Assembly: GCA_024401925.1 (NCBI GenBank)
Contig: JAKSKD010000012.1
Span: 1-46,418 of the forward strand
DNA from: Bacteroidales bacterium
GTDB taxonomy: Bacteria > Bacteroidota > Bacteroidia > Bacteroidales > UBA932
DNA: 46,418 nucleotides
Direction: 5' to 3'
The notes under the pieces are model-generated. The model was not told the DNA's origin, did not search any database, and saw only the letters and a list, made by a program, of their open reading frames with translations. This document shows, in pieces, positions 7,006-21,401 of this stretch; within the stretch, counting starts at the first letter, position 1; every line of letters begins with the position of its first letter. Both the position numbers and the translations under genes were made by a program.

Positions 7006-8133
7006 CTAATATTGGCGTTCAAGCCATATCCGTGTCATCGGATCTGACAAAGAATACGTATTCCCTTTCTTTGTCAGAATTCCAGATTCGAGCAAAGACT
7101 TTGCAGCGGACTGAACTGCACTTGCCGATTTCAGATTATGACGTTTGATGAATGCTGCAGAAGTAATGCCTGCCGCATTAACTTCTGAACTGACTGCATA
7201 TAACAGTTCTTTCTGCTGTTCAGAAATTACTGAGAGAATTTCTTTGATTTTTACCCCGCTTTCATTGATATAATTGCCACTGAAAACTTCGGCTTCTTTC
7301 ATAGTGCAGGTCTCTCCATCTTCCGTATAATAATAACAGTCGTGAAGGACACGATGCACATAAAGAGTGACACCTTCGAATAGGCTATAGATATAATCAA
7401 AAGCTTCCCTCTGCAATTTTTTGCCGGATTTGGAAAATTGTTTCTGTGCAAAAGCATAATATTCATCTCTTGCTATCGCCTCCAGCATCAGCGTTGTCGC
7501 GCTCTGGTAGAACGGTTTTTTATCAGAATGAAACATTTCTGAAAGAATTCTTCGCTCTGAACCTGCAAAAATAATATGTGTGTTCGTAAGATTCTGAATC
7601 TTTCCTCTCAGCAGTTCCTCAACATTCTTCTCCGAATAGTTTGCTATCCTCTGGAACTCGTCAATGGCGATAACACAAGGCTTGTCAGCTGATTCAAGAA
7701 ATGCAAAGATTTCATCTAAGGTATAGTCAGGAGAGTCTATGTCCCCAAGCCTGATGTTGAATGTTGGCGTCGCATTTATCGGGTCATATCCAAAGCTTGC
7801 TGTCAACGACTTCAAGGTTGCAAGAAAACTGCGTTTTAGTTTATCACTCTTTTGTGCAACGGTTGCGAATGCTGCATTGCCAAGCTCCTTGACAAATTCC
7901 TTCGTTGAAGCAGTATGGAGAATATCGATAGAAATAGTATAATAGTTATCCTTGATTTCCTTCAATTCAAAACAATGGTTAATCAACCCTGTTTTCCCGA
8001 TACGTCTCTGCGCTATCAGCACAACATTTTCTTGATTTGTAATACTCTTCAGCAGGAGTTCAGTCTCCTTCTCCCTGTCACAAAAAAACTGAGAGGGGAT
8101 GCGGTTTGTTAGATAGAATGGATTTGTCTTCAT
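7006..8133 (-). CDS. AAA-superfamily ATPase with C-terminal winged helix
   Basis: This 375-aa cytosolic protein has a P-loop AAA/STAND-like ATPase domain: Walker A AQRRIGKTGL at residues 41-50 and Walker B CVIAIDEFQRI with Asp158-Glu159. A lid region follows, then a C-terminal winged-helix segment (about 310-375; KRHNLKSASAVQSAAKSLL, then GNTYSLSDPMTRIWL). The family is abundant in Bacteroidetes and archaea as single genes and is usually annotated only as ATP-binding protein; its role is unknown, with possible links to mobile DNA or stress. It has no operon partner. A -7 element (8138-8145) ends only four bases before the ATG, implying an almost leaderless mRNA. Its 3' end abuts the orphan riboswitch fragment, suggesting a recent arrival at this site. 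Confidence 0.85.
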   Translation of the reverse strand: MKTNPFYLTNRIPSQFFCDREKETELLLKSITNQENVVLIAQRRIGKTGLINHCFELKEIKDNYYTISIDILHTASTKEFVKELGNAAFATVAQKSDKLKRSFLATLKSLTASFGYDPINATPTFNIRLGDIDSPDYTLDEIFAFLESADKPCVIAIDEFQRIANYSEKNVEELLRGKIQNLTNTHIIFAGSERRILSEMFHSDKKPFYQSATTLMLEAIARDEYYAFAQKQFSKSGKKLQREAFDYIYSLFEGVTLYVHRVLHDCYYYTEDGETCTMKEAEVFSGNYINESGVKIKEILSVISEQQKELLYAVSSEVNAAGITSAAFIKRHNLKSASAVQSAAKSLLESGILTKKGNTYSLSDPMTRIWLERQY

Positions 8134-8137
8134 AATG

Positions 8138-8145
8138 CAAATATA
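8138..8145 (-). promoter_or_regulatory. -7 promoter element of the ATPase gene, near-leaderless
   Basis: TATATTTG on the minus strand ends four bases before the ATPase ATG at 8133. With the usual distance from -7 box to start site, the transcript would begin at or next to the start codon. The 159-base spacer up to uxuA (8134-8292) is AT-rich and otherwise shows only a weak 5-bp hairpin (CGTAT-ATG-ATACG, near 8205). Confidence 0.45.
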
Positions 8146-8292
8146 GTGATTATTTAATTCGCATTATTCATTTTACATAATTAATATTAGATTTTTTTAT
8201 GAAACGTATCATATACGGCCATAAAAGTGTCCGGGCATATTTCCTTTACGCTTAGATAAATAAATTCATTCTGACCTTCCCTTGTTTGAAAA

Positions 8293-9465
8293 TCACAATT
8301 CAGCTATCGCGTGCTCTATACCGCGTAGTTCGGCCAGCGAACGCATACGGCCATAGAAACTGTATCCAGGATTTGATTTACGACCCAAATCATCACACAT
8401 TTGATGCCCATGGTCCGGACGCATATATATGCTGCAGCCTCGTTTCTGCTGAACATCATATACGGCCTTAACCATCTCATATACAGGCACATCACCCTCG
8501 AGTAGATTGGCCTCGTAAAAGTTACCATCAGCATCACGTTTTGTGCTGCGAATATGTACGAAGTCAACTCTATCACCAAACTCTCGCATAATGGCAGGAC
8601 AGTCATTGTCCCCACGTACACCGAAAGATCCTGTACAAAGATTGAGGCCATTACTCTTGTTGGGCACAGCGGTAATAAGCTTACGAAAATCTTCAGCGGT
8701 GCTCATAATACGCGGCAGGCCAAGAATAGGATATGGAGGATCATCAGGATGAATCACCATTCTTGAGCCAACCTCATCACATATGGGGCATATCTGTTTC
8801 AAGAAGAATATCAGATTGGAACGCAGTCTCTCGGCATCGATGCCTTTATAACGGTCGAGGGCCTTCTGGAACTCCTCCAAAGTGAAGCTCTCCTCACTAC
8901 CGGGAAGGCCTGCAATCATATTACGTGTGATGAGTTTTTTCTCTTCCTCGTCCATCTGCTCGTAGCGAGCTTTAGCCTTAGCAATATCCTCCGCACTGTA
9001 CTCCTTCTCTGCACCTGGACGTTTCAAAATGAAAAGGTCGAAAGCCAAAAAAGCCGCCCTTTCAAACCTCAGGGCCGTCGAACCATCGGGAGTCTCCCAC
9101 GCAAGGTTAGTCCTTGTCCAGTCCAATACAGGCATAAAGTTGTAGGTAATAACATGTATGCCACACTCCGCCAAATTGCGTATACTCTGCTTATAGTTCT
9201 CTATATATTTGAGGTATTCTCCCTCCTGAGTCTTGATATGCTCATGAACGGGCACAGACTCCACCACGCTCCACACAAGACCTTTAGCCTCGCACTGAGA
9301 CTGACGCTTGCGGATTTCCTCCACCGTCCAAACTTCTCCGTTGGGAATATGGTGAAGGGCTGATACTATGTCCGTAACTCCCGCTTGACGTATGAAATCA
9401 AGTGATACGGGGTCATTGGGACCATACCACCTGAAACTCTGCTTCATCAAAAAAGGCTGTTTCAT
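8293..9465 (-). CDS. uxuA: Mannonate dehydratase
   Basis: This 390-aa cytosolic enzyme dehydrates D-mannonate to 2-keto-3-deoxygluconate in the hexuronate pathway. Highly conserved UxuA segments are present: [16 protein letters not shown] at the N-terminus, [38 protein letters not shown] (conserved Cys), and [12 protein letters not shown]. The start at 9465 is chosen because an AGGAG precedes it by 10 bases and because the upstream in-frame extension to 9510 would run into the oxidoreductase gene. It is the last gene of the PUL operon, 13 bases after the SDR gene. With that SDR it forms the fructuronate to mannonate to KDG step, suggesting that the glycan target releases uronic acid. No isomerase or KDG kinase is in the window. 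Confidence 0.95.
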   Translation of the reverse strand: MKQPFLMKQSFRWYGPNDPVSLDFIRQAGVTDIVSALHHIPNGEVWTVEEIRKRQSQCEAKGLVWSVVESVPVHEHIKTQEGEYLKYIENYKQSIRNLAECGIHVITYNFMPVLDWTRTNLAWETPDGSTALRFERAAFLAFDLFILKRPGAEKEYSAEDIAKAKARYEQMDEEEKKLITRNMIAGLPGSEESFTLEEFQKALDRYKGIDAERLRSNLIFFLKQICPICDEVGSRMVIHPDDPPYPILGLPRIMSTAEDFRKLITAVPNKSNGLNLCTGSFGVRGDNDCPAIMREFGDRVDFVHIRSTKRDADGNFYEANLLEGDVPVYEMVKAVYDVQQKRGCSIYMRPDHGHQMCDDLGRKSNPGYSFYGRMRSLAELRGIEHAIAEL

Positions 9466-9478
9466 AACATCAAATCTC

Positions 9479-10297
9479 CTATATACTGAAACTATTGAAT
9501 CCTCCGTCAACAGGAACTACTGTACCTGTAACACCATTTGAAGCCTCACTGACAAGGTAGTGAAGTGCACCTACCAGCTCATCAGGCTCCAAAAAACGGC
9601 CAAAAGGAGTGTGACCTATAATCTTATGGCTACGGTCTGTGAGACTGCCGTCAGGATTAGTCAGCAGGCTACGATTCTGATTGGTAAGCAGAAAGCCTGG
9701 AGCTATCGCATTCACGCGTATACCCTCTCCGAACTTGAGGGCCATCTCACCGGCTAACCACTGTGTCCACGATGCGAGAGCAGACTTTGCCATACCATAG
9801 CCACATACACGTGTAAGCGGTCTATAGGATGACATACTACAGAAGTTTACAATGGCACCTTTCTTCTTCTCAACCATAGTCTTCGCAAATACCTTGGTAG
9901 GAAGTATAGCGCCTATAATATTAAGTTCGAACACTTTGCGGGTAGCATCAATGTCCATATCAAAGATAGTCTGTTCCGGAGTAACGTTAGCAGGACCCAT
10001 ATTGCCACCGGCACCGTTAAGAAGGATATCGATACTACCGTAAGCCTTTACAATGTCCTGACGATTCTGATCCAACACCGACTCATCCAGCACATTTGTA
10101 GGCAGGAACATTGCCTGTCCACCATCGGCCTTGATTTCAGCGACAATCTTCTCGCCTGTCTCTCTAGCCCTTTCAAGGTCCAGAAGAACCACTTTGCAGC
10201 CCTGAGCCGCGAAATACTTCACTATTGTCGCTCCAAGAACGCCACAAGCGCCTGTCATAACGACAACCTTCCCTTTCAAATCAAACAAATTTTCCAT
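9479..10297 (-). CDS. SDR-family oxidoreductase, probable D-mannonate oxidoreductase (fructuronate reductase)
   Basis: This 272-aa protein has a classical short-chain dehydrogenase layout: NAD(P)-binding TGACGVLG at residues 15-22, NGAG at 94-97, catalytic Ser in CSMSS (about 154-157), YGMAK at Tyr167-Lys171, and the C-terminal [10 protein letters not shown]. The acidic end of the second strand (LLDLER) favours NAD(H). Its position directly before uxuA, 13 bases away, points to interconversion of fructuronate and mannonate, as done by SDR-type UxuB enzymes of Bacteroidetes. This is context-based; the sequence alone gives only the family. It follows the GH2 gene by 20 bases in the PUL operon. 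Confidence 0.85.
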   Translation of the reverse strand: MENLFDLKGKVVVMTGACGVLGATIVKYFAAQGCKVVLLDLERARETGEKIVAEIKADGGQAMFLPTNVLDESVLDQNRQDIVKAYGSIDILLNGAGGNMGPANVTPEQTIFDMDIDATRKVFELNIIGAILPTKVFAKTMVEKKKGAIVNFCSMSSYRPLTRVCGYGMAKSALASWTQWLAGEMALKFGEGIRVNAIAPGFLLTNQNRSLLTNPDGSLTDRSHKIIGHTPFGRFLEPDELVGALHYLVSEASNGVTGTVVPVDGGFNSFSI

Positions 10298-10317
10298 AGA
10301 AATACTACTCTTAAACT

Positions 10318-16279
<5,962 letters not shown>

Positions 16280-16282
16280 TTT

Positions 16283-17056
16283 CTATCGAAAGATTTCATT
16301 AAGTATTTTTGCAAGTCTATATCCTGCATAAGTAAGCTCTTGCCGGGCAAGCGGCCAATTCCGCATCAAATAATCATCATCAATAATATGATTGGCCGGA
16401 ACGTCAAGATTTACGTTCTGGCATCGTGTGGCTATCTCCTGCCCCCAATCAATAAGAGAGCCTTCCTGAATCTTTGAGATTTCACGTTTTGTCGCCACGT
16501 CACAAATGTACGCCAGATCAAGTGGACCTCCGGAAACATATTCAGTCACGGGGCCATCCCAAATTCTATGCAGATAGATATCGTCACCTTCATAAGAGAA
16601 CTTCACCCATTGCATCTCACTACGTCCATCTTTATAAAGAACATGTCCAGGGCAATGTATGTCGCCTATAAGATGAACAATGCAGTACAGGTCCACCCTT
16701 CTCGTAGAGTCATCCAACTCTTTATAATGCTTGAGCTCCGAAATGCAGTCCTGAATATGTACCAGAACATTTTTCTGACCCCTTTCATTCAAGACCGGTT
16801 CCAGTTCGCATTGAAAATTTTCATCTACGCACAACAAGTGCCGGATTGGGAGCATGGAATTTCTATGCTCATCCAGATATGATGCTTCCTCAGCCAGGTG
16901 GCCGCCGGATATTTCACGAACATTTTTTTTTGCTTTCGGGGACAGATGATTCTCCGCGATAATAGCAATTGCAGCATGCTCTCTTTTATTCCAAGCACAC
17001 AGGTTCACCTCAGTAAACGCCGGCAAAAGAAGAAGACAGAATATCAACTTTTTCAT
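16283..17056 (-). CDS. S1/P1-type nuclease family protein
   Basis: This 257-aa protein has a signal peptide (MKKLIFCLLLLPAFTEVNLC) directly followed by AWNKREHAAIA, whose Trp (new N-terminus) and His are zinc ligands in S1/P1 nucleases. Further ligand-like motifs are DEHRN and HLIGDIHCPGH. The family comprises zinc-dependent enzymes of about 260-300 aa that cut single-stranded nucleic acids or remove 3' phosphates. Start 17056 was chosen because the in-frame upstream start would overlap the preceding GH3 stop. Its place inside a PUL between two GH3 genes is unusual; it may supply phosphate or nucleosides, or remove DNA or RNA from plant or microbial debris. The zinc-binding pattern looks complete, so activity is likely. 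Confidence 0.85.
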   Translation of the reverse strand: MKKLIFCLLLLPAFTEVNLCAWNKREHAAIAIIAENHLSPKAKKNVREISGGHLAEEASYLDEHRNSMLPIRHLLCVDENFQCELEPVLNERGQKNVLVHIQDCISELKHYKELDDSTRRVDLYCIVHLIGDIHCPGHVLYKDGRSEMQWVKFSYEGDDIYLHRIWDGPVTEYVSGGPLDLAYICDVATKREISKIQEGSLIDWGQEIATRCQNVNLDVPANHIIDDDYLMRNWPLARQELTYAGYRLAKILNEIFR

Positions 17057-17063
17057 ACGTAAA

Positions 17064-19373
17064 TTACAAAGAATAATTTGGATGCGCATAAGTCTTTACG
17101 CGTTCATCATTTATTACACCTGACCAGTTCATACCGAATGCAAAATCATACAGATTGCCGTCAGCATCGCGATAACATCTCATATCGTGTGGTACATCCT
17201 CACATTGTTCCTCAACAGTTACCATATCTGCCGGCAACTGACAAGGCAGAAGTCCATAAGGCTCGAACTTTCCACTGATAATGTCGAGTACAGCCTGATT
17301 AGATGCTCCCATTGTGATTAGAATGGCATCAGACGATGGTTCAATCTCGGCAGGGATGAACGGACGATCCATAGCTACGACGACAATTACCGGCTTATCA
17401 CCCATCACACGTCTGGTTTCAAGGACCGTATACATATCCCCGATACTGGTAGTATGCTCTGCCACACCTTTATAACTTCGGTTGCCAGATTTCTCAAGAG
17501 GGTCGCCTCCAGCCACACTCTTTTCACGAGCGGCATCAGCGACATAGTCTCCCCATTGAAGGCTGATGGGTGCATACCGACCTTCAGGAAAACTATTTTC
17601 ATATTCGGAAACCTTTACAAAGACCTCCTTGTATCTAGGAATCCCACCTTCAATTTCAGGCCTGTGGTACCCCCAACTGCCGACGGGAGATTCAATGTAG
17701 ACAATCGCAAAATCTGCCTCTACAGGATTGGCAACCTGCTCAAAATAACGGGCAACCATAGACGAATCGAACGGGCATCTATCTTCCGCAGGAGTGCTGG
17801 TCCCCCAACAGGTAAGTCCTGAATCCACTTTCCTGTTTGGGATATAAACTTTCCTCTTCCCTTCAACCGGTATGGCGGATGCATGATTCTTCGTCATCAC
17901 AATGGACTTCAATTGGGCCTGATATCCTGCCGCAACATATTCCTCACAGCCAACGATTTCCGCCGCCTTTTCTGGATCGACATAAGGATTCTCAAAAACG
18001 CCAACATTAAATATATTCACAAGAAGCCTTTTTGCAGAAAGCTCAAAGCGACTACGGGCGCTCTCTTCTCCATATTTCTCACACCAGAGTTTGTATGCTT
18101 CAATACTGGGACCGCTGTCCTGAACTCCTCCAAGTTGGTCAACACCAGCCTCAAATACTCTCAACCGCTTTTCTGCTATGGTCAAATCCTCCACTCCCCA
18201 TGGCTTTCCACTATGGAAGAAGGGTCCGGCATAGCCCTTAACAATACCCCAGTCTGTACATACCACCCCACTAAAACCATACTTATCCCTGAGTAAGTCC
18301 TGAATGATATAATGGCTGAAACCATTACCGACATTTTCACCATTAGGGTTTTGTCCATAAGATATGGTATAATAGGGCATCACTGCCGAGGCCATTCCCG
18401 TCCTACCTTTGAGTTTGAATGCACCCTCAATAAAAGGGATAAGACCGAGATCGAAACGTCCACCAGGATAAACGGCGTATTTTCCAAAGCAAAAATGGGC
18501 ATCGCGTCCTCCCTCTCCGGTTCCACCGCCAGGCCAATGCTTCACCATACAATTGACTGATTCCGCTCCCCAGCCGTTACGACTTCCCGTAGTGGTCTGG
18601 AAAGCATCACAATATTCACGAACAAGATCTCTACAAAGTTTAGGGTCCTCGCCGAATGTACCATATACTCGCCTCCATCGAGGGTCTGTACTGATATCAG
18701 CCTGTGGAGAAAGAGTCGTCGTCAGACCAAGCGCGCGATATTCATCCGATACGATTTCCCCGAAATTGCGGACTACATCCTTGCTGAAAGTAGCGGCAAG
18801 GCCAAGTTCTCGCGGCCAGTGGGAAATATCTCCTCCCGAACCAGCATTGAACTCACCGTCCGCTTCGGAATAATTCCTGGGATCAGAACTGTTGTTGGCT
18901 GGGATTCCAAGTGGTGTTGCCTCACAGAAAGCCTGAACATTATTCGACCATTCAGCACCAGTACGCGCATTAGGGATTTTAGCTAGGAGTATGTGCCGGA
19001 TATTGTTTGGCCCCAAATATTCTTTCATATTGTCAGTAAGTCCAGCAGAATCCGGATTCTGTTGGCCCGAATAAATCATCAACCCGGCAATTTCCTCTAT
19101 AGATAGTCTAGAAGCCAGATCTTCCGCACGTTTATCCGAGGGAAGTCTCCAATCTTCATAAGGATCCAATTCCCCATTTTTATTCAAATCCTTGAAGGGT
19201 CTTCCATCAACAATCAAAATCTTCACGCCTGATTCAGGTCTGTACCCAAGTTTTGGCGCACCTTTTTGAGTAACTAACCTATAAAAACCGCAATCAGTTT
19301 CCTCTATCTCGCGAGTACACCCAATAATAATGGGTATAACCGCCAGGCAAATAAATTTATAGGCAATCTTCAT
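17064..19373 (-). CDS. Glycoside hydrolase family 3 lipoprotein
   Basis: This 769-aa protein has a lipoprotein signal (AVIPIIIGC, Cys about 19) and a Ca-binding-like loop DLNKNGELDPYEDWR before the GH3 barrel. The nucleophile Asp lies in GVVCTDWGIVKGYAG (about residue 373), and the KH motif in CMVKHWPGGGTGEGGRDAH. Its C-terminal sandwich domain is shorter than that of the other GH3 in the operon, and there is no clear fibronectin-like tail. The two GH3 proteins are quite different in sequence and probably cleave different linkages. Surface or periplasmic anchoring by lipid is likely. The gene follows the GH26 fusion by 3 bases and precedes the nuclease by 7. Confidence 0.88.
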   Translation of the reverse strand: MKIAYKFICLAVIPIIIGCTREIEETDCGFYRLVTQKGAPKLGYRPESGVKILIVDGRPFKDLNKNGELDPYEDWRLPSDKRAEDLASRLSIEEIAGLMIYSGQQNPDSAGLTDNMKEYLGPNNIRHILLAKIPNARTGAEWSNNVQAFCEATPLGIPANNSSDPRNYSEADGEFNAGSGGDISHWPRELGLAATFSKDVVRNFGEIVSDEYRALGLTTTLSPQADISTDPRWRRVYGTFGEDPKLCRDLVREYCDAFQTTTGSRNGWGAESVNCMVKHWPGGGTGEGGRDAHFCFGKYAVYPGGRFDLGLIPFIEGAFKLKGRTGMASAVMPYYTISYGQNPNGENVGNGFSHYIIQDLLRDKYGFSGVVCTDWGIVKGYAGPFFHSGKPWGVEDLTIAEKRLRVFEAGVDQLGGVQDSGPSIEAYKLWCEKYGEESARSRFELSAKRLLVNIFNVGVFENPYVDPEKAAEIVGCEEYVAAGYQAQLKSIVMTKNHASAIPVEGKRKVYIPNRKVDSGLTCWGTSTPAEDRCPFDSSMVARYFEQVANPVEADFAIVYIESPVGSWGYHRPEIEGGIPRYKEVFVKVSEYENSFPEGRYAPISLQWGDYVADAAREKSVAGGDPLEKSGNRSYKGVAEHTTSIGDMYTVLETRRVMGDKPVIVVVAMDRPFIPAEIEPSSDAILITMGASNQAVLDIISGKFEPYGLLPCQLPADMVTVEEQCEDVPHDMRCYRDADGNLYDFAFGMNWSGVINDERVKTYAHPNYSL

Positions 19374-19376
19374 AGC

Positions 19377-21386
19377 TTATTCCTGTGGGGCCAAACGGCC
19401 GAAAATAATGTTATCTTGACGAATGAACTCCTTCATTGCGGTCTTTTTCTCTGTTGTATTCTCACTTTCGCTCCAGACTTGGAAAAGTGACAAGCCTATA
19501 TCACTGCCCTTGAGTATTTCCTGAACCCAATCATTATAGAAATTAAGAGCCTCATCCCCAGAATATACGTTGTTTGTCTCGAAGATTGCCGCAACCTTCC
19601 CTTTTTCATTAGCGATGGCGGTCACATATTTTGCCCTCTTTTTCTGCTCAATGAGCGCCAATTGACGGATATTATAATAGTCACTGGCATCTCCGATTTC
19701 ATAATCATCATAACCCAGTATGTCGACATAGTCGTCGCCAGGATAGCAGGTTAAATATTCGCTCTTGCTGTCGAAATGACGATCTGTACAAAAAGCAAAC
19801 ATAATCTGTGCATTAGGGCAATATGTTCTGAATTTCCCGACGGTAAGTTGATAGAGAGCTATATATTCATCCTTTGAACAGTTGGTATAATTATAGCTAT
19901 TAACCTGCCACCACGCCCAGCCACTCTCAACCTCGTGCCACAAACGGAATATAATGGGTATAGGATGACCTTCTTCATCCACTAGTTCATTGATAAAAGA
20001 TGCCACCTCACGAACCCTGGTATCAAACCAGTCTCCGAGACGGCCGATACCTAAGGTGTCGACCTGTCGGTTACTCAAAATATCTCTTACCTGATAACGG
20101 TATTTGGCAGGGAAATTCTCGGCTATTCCAGCCCTTCCATATACATACCTGCAGCCCATTTTCTGTCCCTGTTGCTCATAGAAATCAGAGTAAACGGCAT
20201 ACGGGCTCTCCAAATGCCATGAAAATGAAGGTATAGAATGATTGGACCGCCATGCCTTTTGGACAACGGCCTTGATATTGTCTCTGTCCTCCAGCCTTGA
20301 AGCCTGCGGAAAATAAGTTCCGAAAGCTGTATAAAAATCTATACCATAGATATACGGGAGACCGTAATTTGTAGTTTTATATCCTGTAATATTTTCAGAT
20401 GACTCGTAATTGAAGAATTTAAACATACTGAAATACGTCTTTCCTGCAGTTCTGGCGGACTTTAATTTATTGAGGACATCAGCCTTTGTCGTCCAGTTGT
20501 TCCAAGAAGTTTCAACCTCAGGACCTGATGCAGGAACAGTAATCACATCTCCGAGTCCCTCAATTTCAAGAGAGCCCGTAAGCCAGTCTTCAGAAAAAGT
20601 AAATGCATACACAAAATTCCTGTCAACTTTCTTCAAAGAGCTGATGTTGAATGAGCATAGTTCCCTACTATTGCCATTCACCGTAATCTTCAATCCTTTT
20701 GACAATTGAGTTGGAAGAAGCACAAGATAATACTCTCCGACGCCAACAGAGCCATTGGAAGAGATCATCTTAACATAAGAATTTCCACCATTTGCACTGA
20801 CTACAGGAATTTCCTTTGAGTCGAGCTGTACATTAACGGGACCTGAAAGCTTTTCTCCTCCTATTGCAGATGCAGTGATATTATATACACCTGCCCCAGG
20901 TGACGTGACAATCAGTTTAAGATAACATCCAGCATTCCTGAAAAATCCGGAATGATTACCCTTATACAGTACGGTTTTGGCCATAGATAAATTTGCTCCA
21001 GCAGCAAAGCTACCTGAAGTTGCGGGCTGTTCAGCAGGTAGTTCTGTAGAAATCACACCATTGCTGATAGTAGCAGCACTATTATAAGGGTATAATGTAT
21101 AGTAGTAATCACGAGTAGAAGCCTCACCATAAAAAGTCGCTGTTAAACCATCTTCTGTAGAGACAAACCTGCAATTTTCGTTTCCGTCAAAAACACTTAT
21201 TGCATCACCAGTCTGCCACAAAACCAATTTATCCGACAGTTGCGATTTCGTTGTCACCGTGGACATTTCCATCGCCATTTCATCCTTCTGACATATGGCG
21301 CCTCCCTCCTTGCTGCAAGACATCACAGCAAGAACAAGCGAAAATGTAACAGTCAATTTTTTTAAGAAAATATTAATAGTTTTCAT
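19377..21386 (-). CDS. Fimbrillin-like domain fused to GH26 endo-beta-mannanase-like domain, lipoprotein
   Basis: This 669-aa lipoprotein has the lipobox LAVMSC (Cys about 24). Residues about 35-270 look like a FimA/Mfa-type fimbrillin fold: WQTGDAISVFDG, YYTLYPYNSAATIS, FRNAGCYLKLIVTS, YYLVLLPTQLSKGLKI. Residues about 290-665 are a GH26 catalytic domain beginning SWNNWTTKADVLNKLKSA. The acid/base Glu lies in FRLWHEVESGW (about 485) and the nucleophile Glu in AAIFETNN (about 602). GH26 is mainly endo-beta-1,4-mannanase. The second half is clearly related to the GH26 gene at 28498. The N-terminal domain probably serves as a surface spacer or glycan-binding part. It follows the fimbrillin-like lipoprotein gene by 15 bases. 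Confidence 0.85.
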   Translation of the reverse strand: MKTINIFLKKLTVTFSLVLAVMSCSKEGGAICQKDEMAMEMSTVTTKSQLSDKLVLWQTGDAISVFDGNENCRFVSTEDGLTATFYGEASTRDYYYTLYPYNSAATISNGVISTELPAEQPATSGSFAAGANLSMAKTVLYKGNHSGFFRNAGCYLKLIVTSPGAGVYNITASAIGGEKLSGPVNVQLDSKEIPVVSANGGNSYVKMISSNGSVGVGEYYLVLLPTQLSKGLKITVNGNSRELCSFNISSLKKVDRNFVYAFTFSEDWLTGSLEIEGLGDVITVPASGPEVETSWNNWTTKADVLNKLKSARTAGKTYFSMFKFFNYESSENITGYKTTNYGLPYIYGIDFYTAFGTYFPQASRLEDRDNIKAVVQKAWRSNHSIPSFSWHLESPYAVYSDFYEQQGQKMGCRYVYGRAGIAENFPAKYRYQVRDILSNRQVDTLGIGRLGDWFDTRVREVASFINELVDEEGHPIPIIFRLWHEVESGWAWWQVNSYNYTNCSKDEYIALYQLTVGKFRTYCPNAQIMFAFCTDRHFDSKSEYLTCYPGDDYVDILGYDDYEIGDASDYYNIRQLALIEQKKRAKYVTAIANEKGKVAAIFETNNVYSGDEALNFYNDWVQEILKGSDIGLSLFQVWSESENTTEKKTAMKEFIRQDNIIFGRLAPQE

Positions 21387-21401
21387 TGTTATAAATTTAT
21401 A

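Noticed and set aside
8195-8225. Possible terminator for the PUL operon after uxuA
   Set aside because: Only a 5-bp CGTAT/ATACG hairpin with a weak T-tract; too weak to call with confidence.
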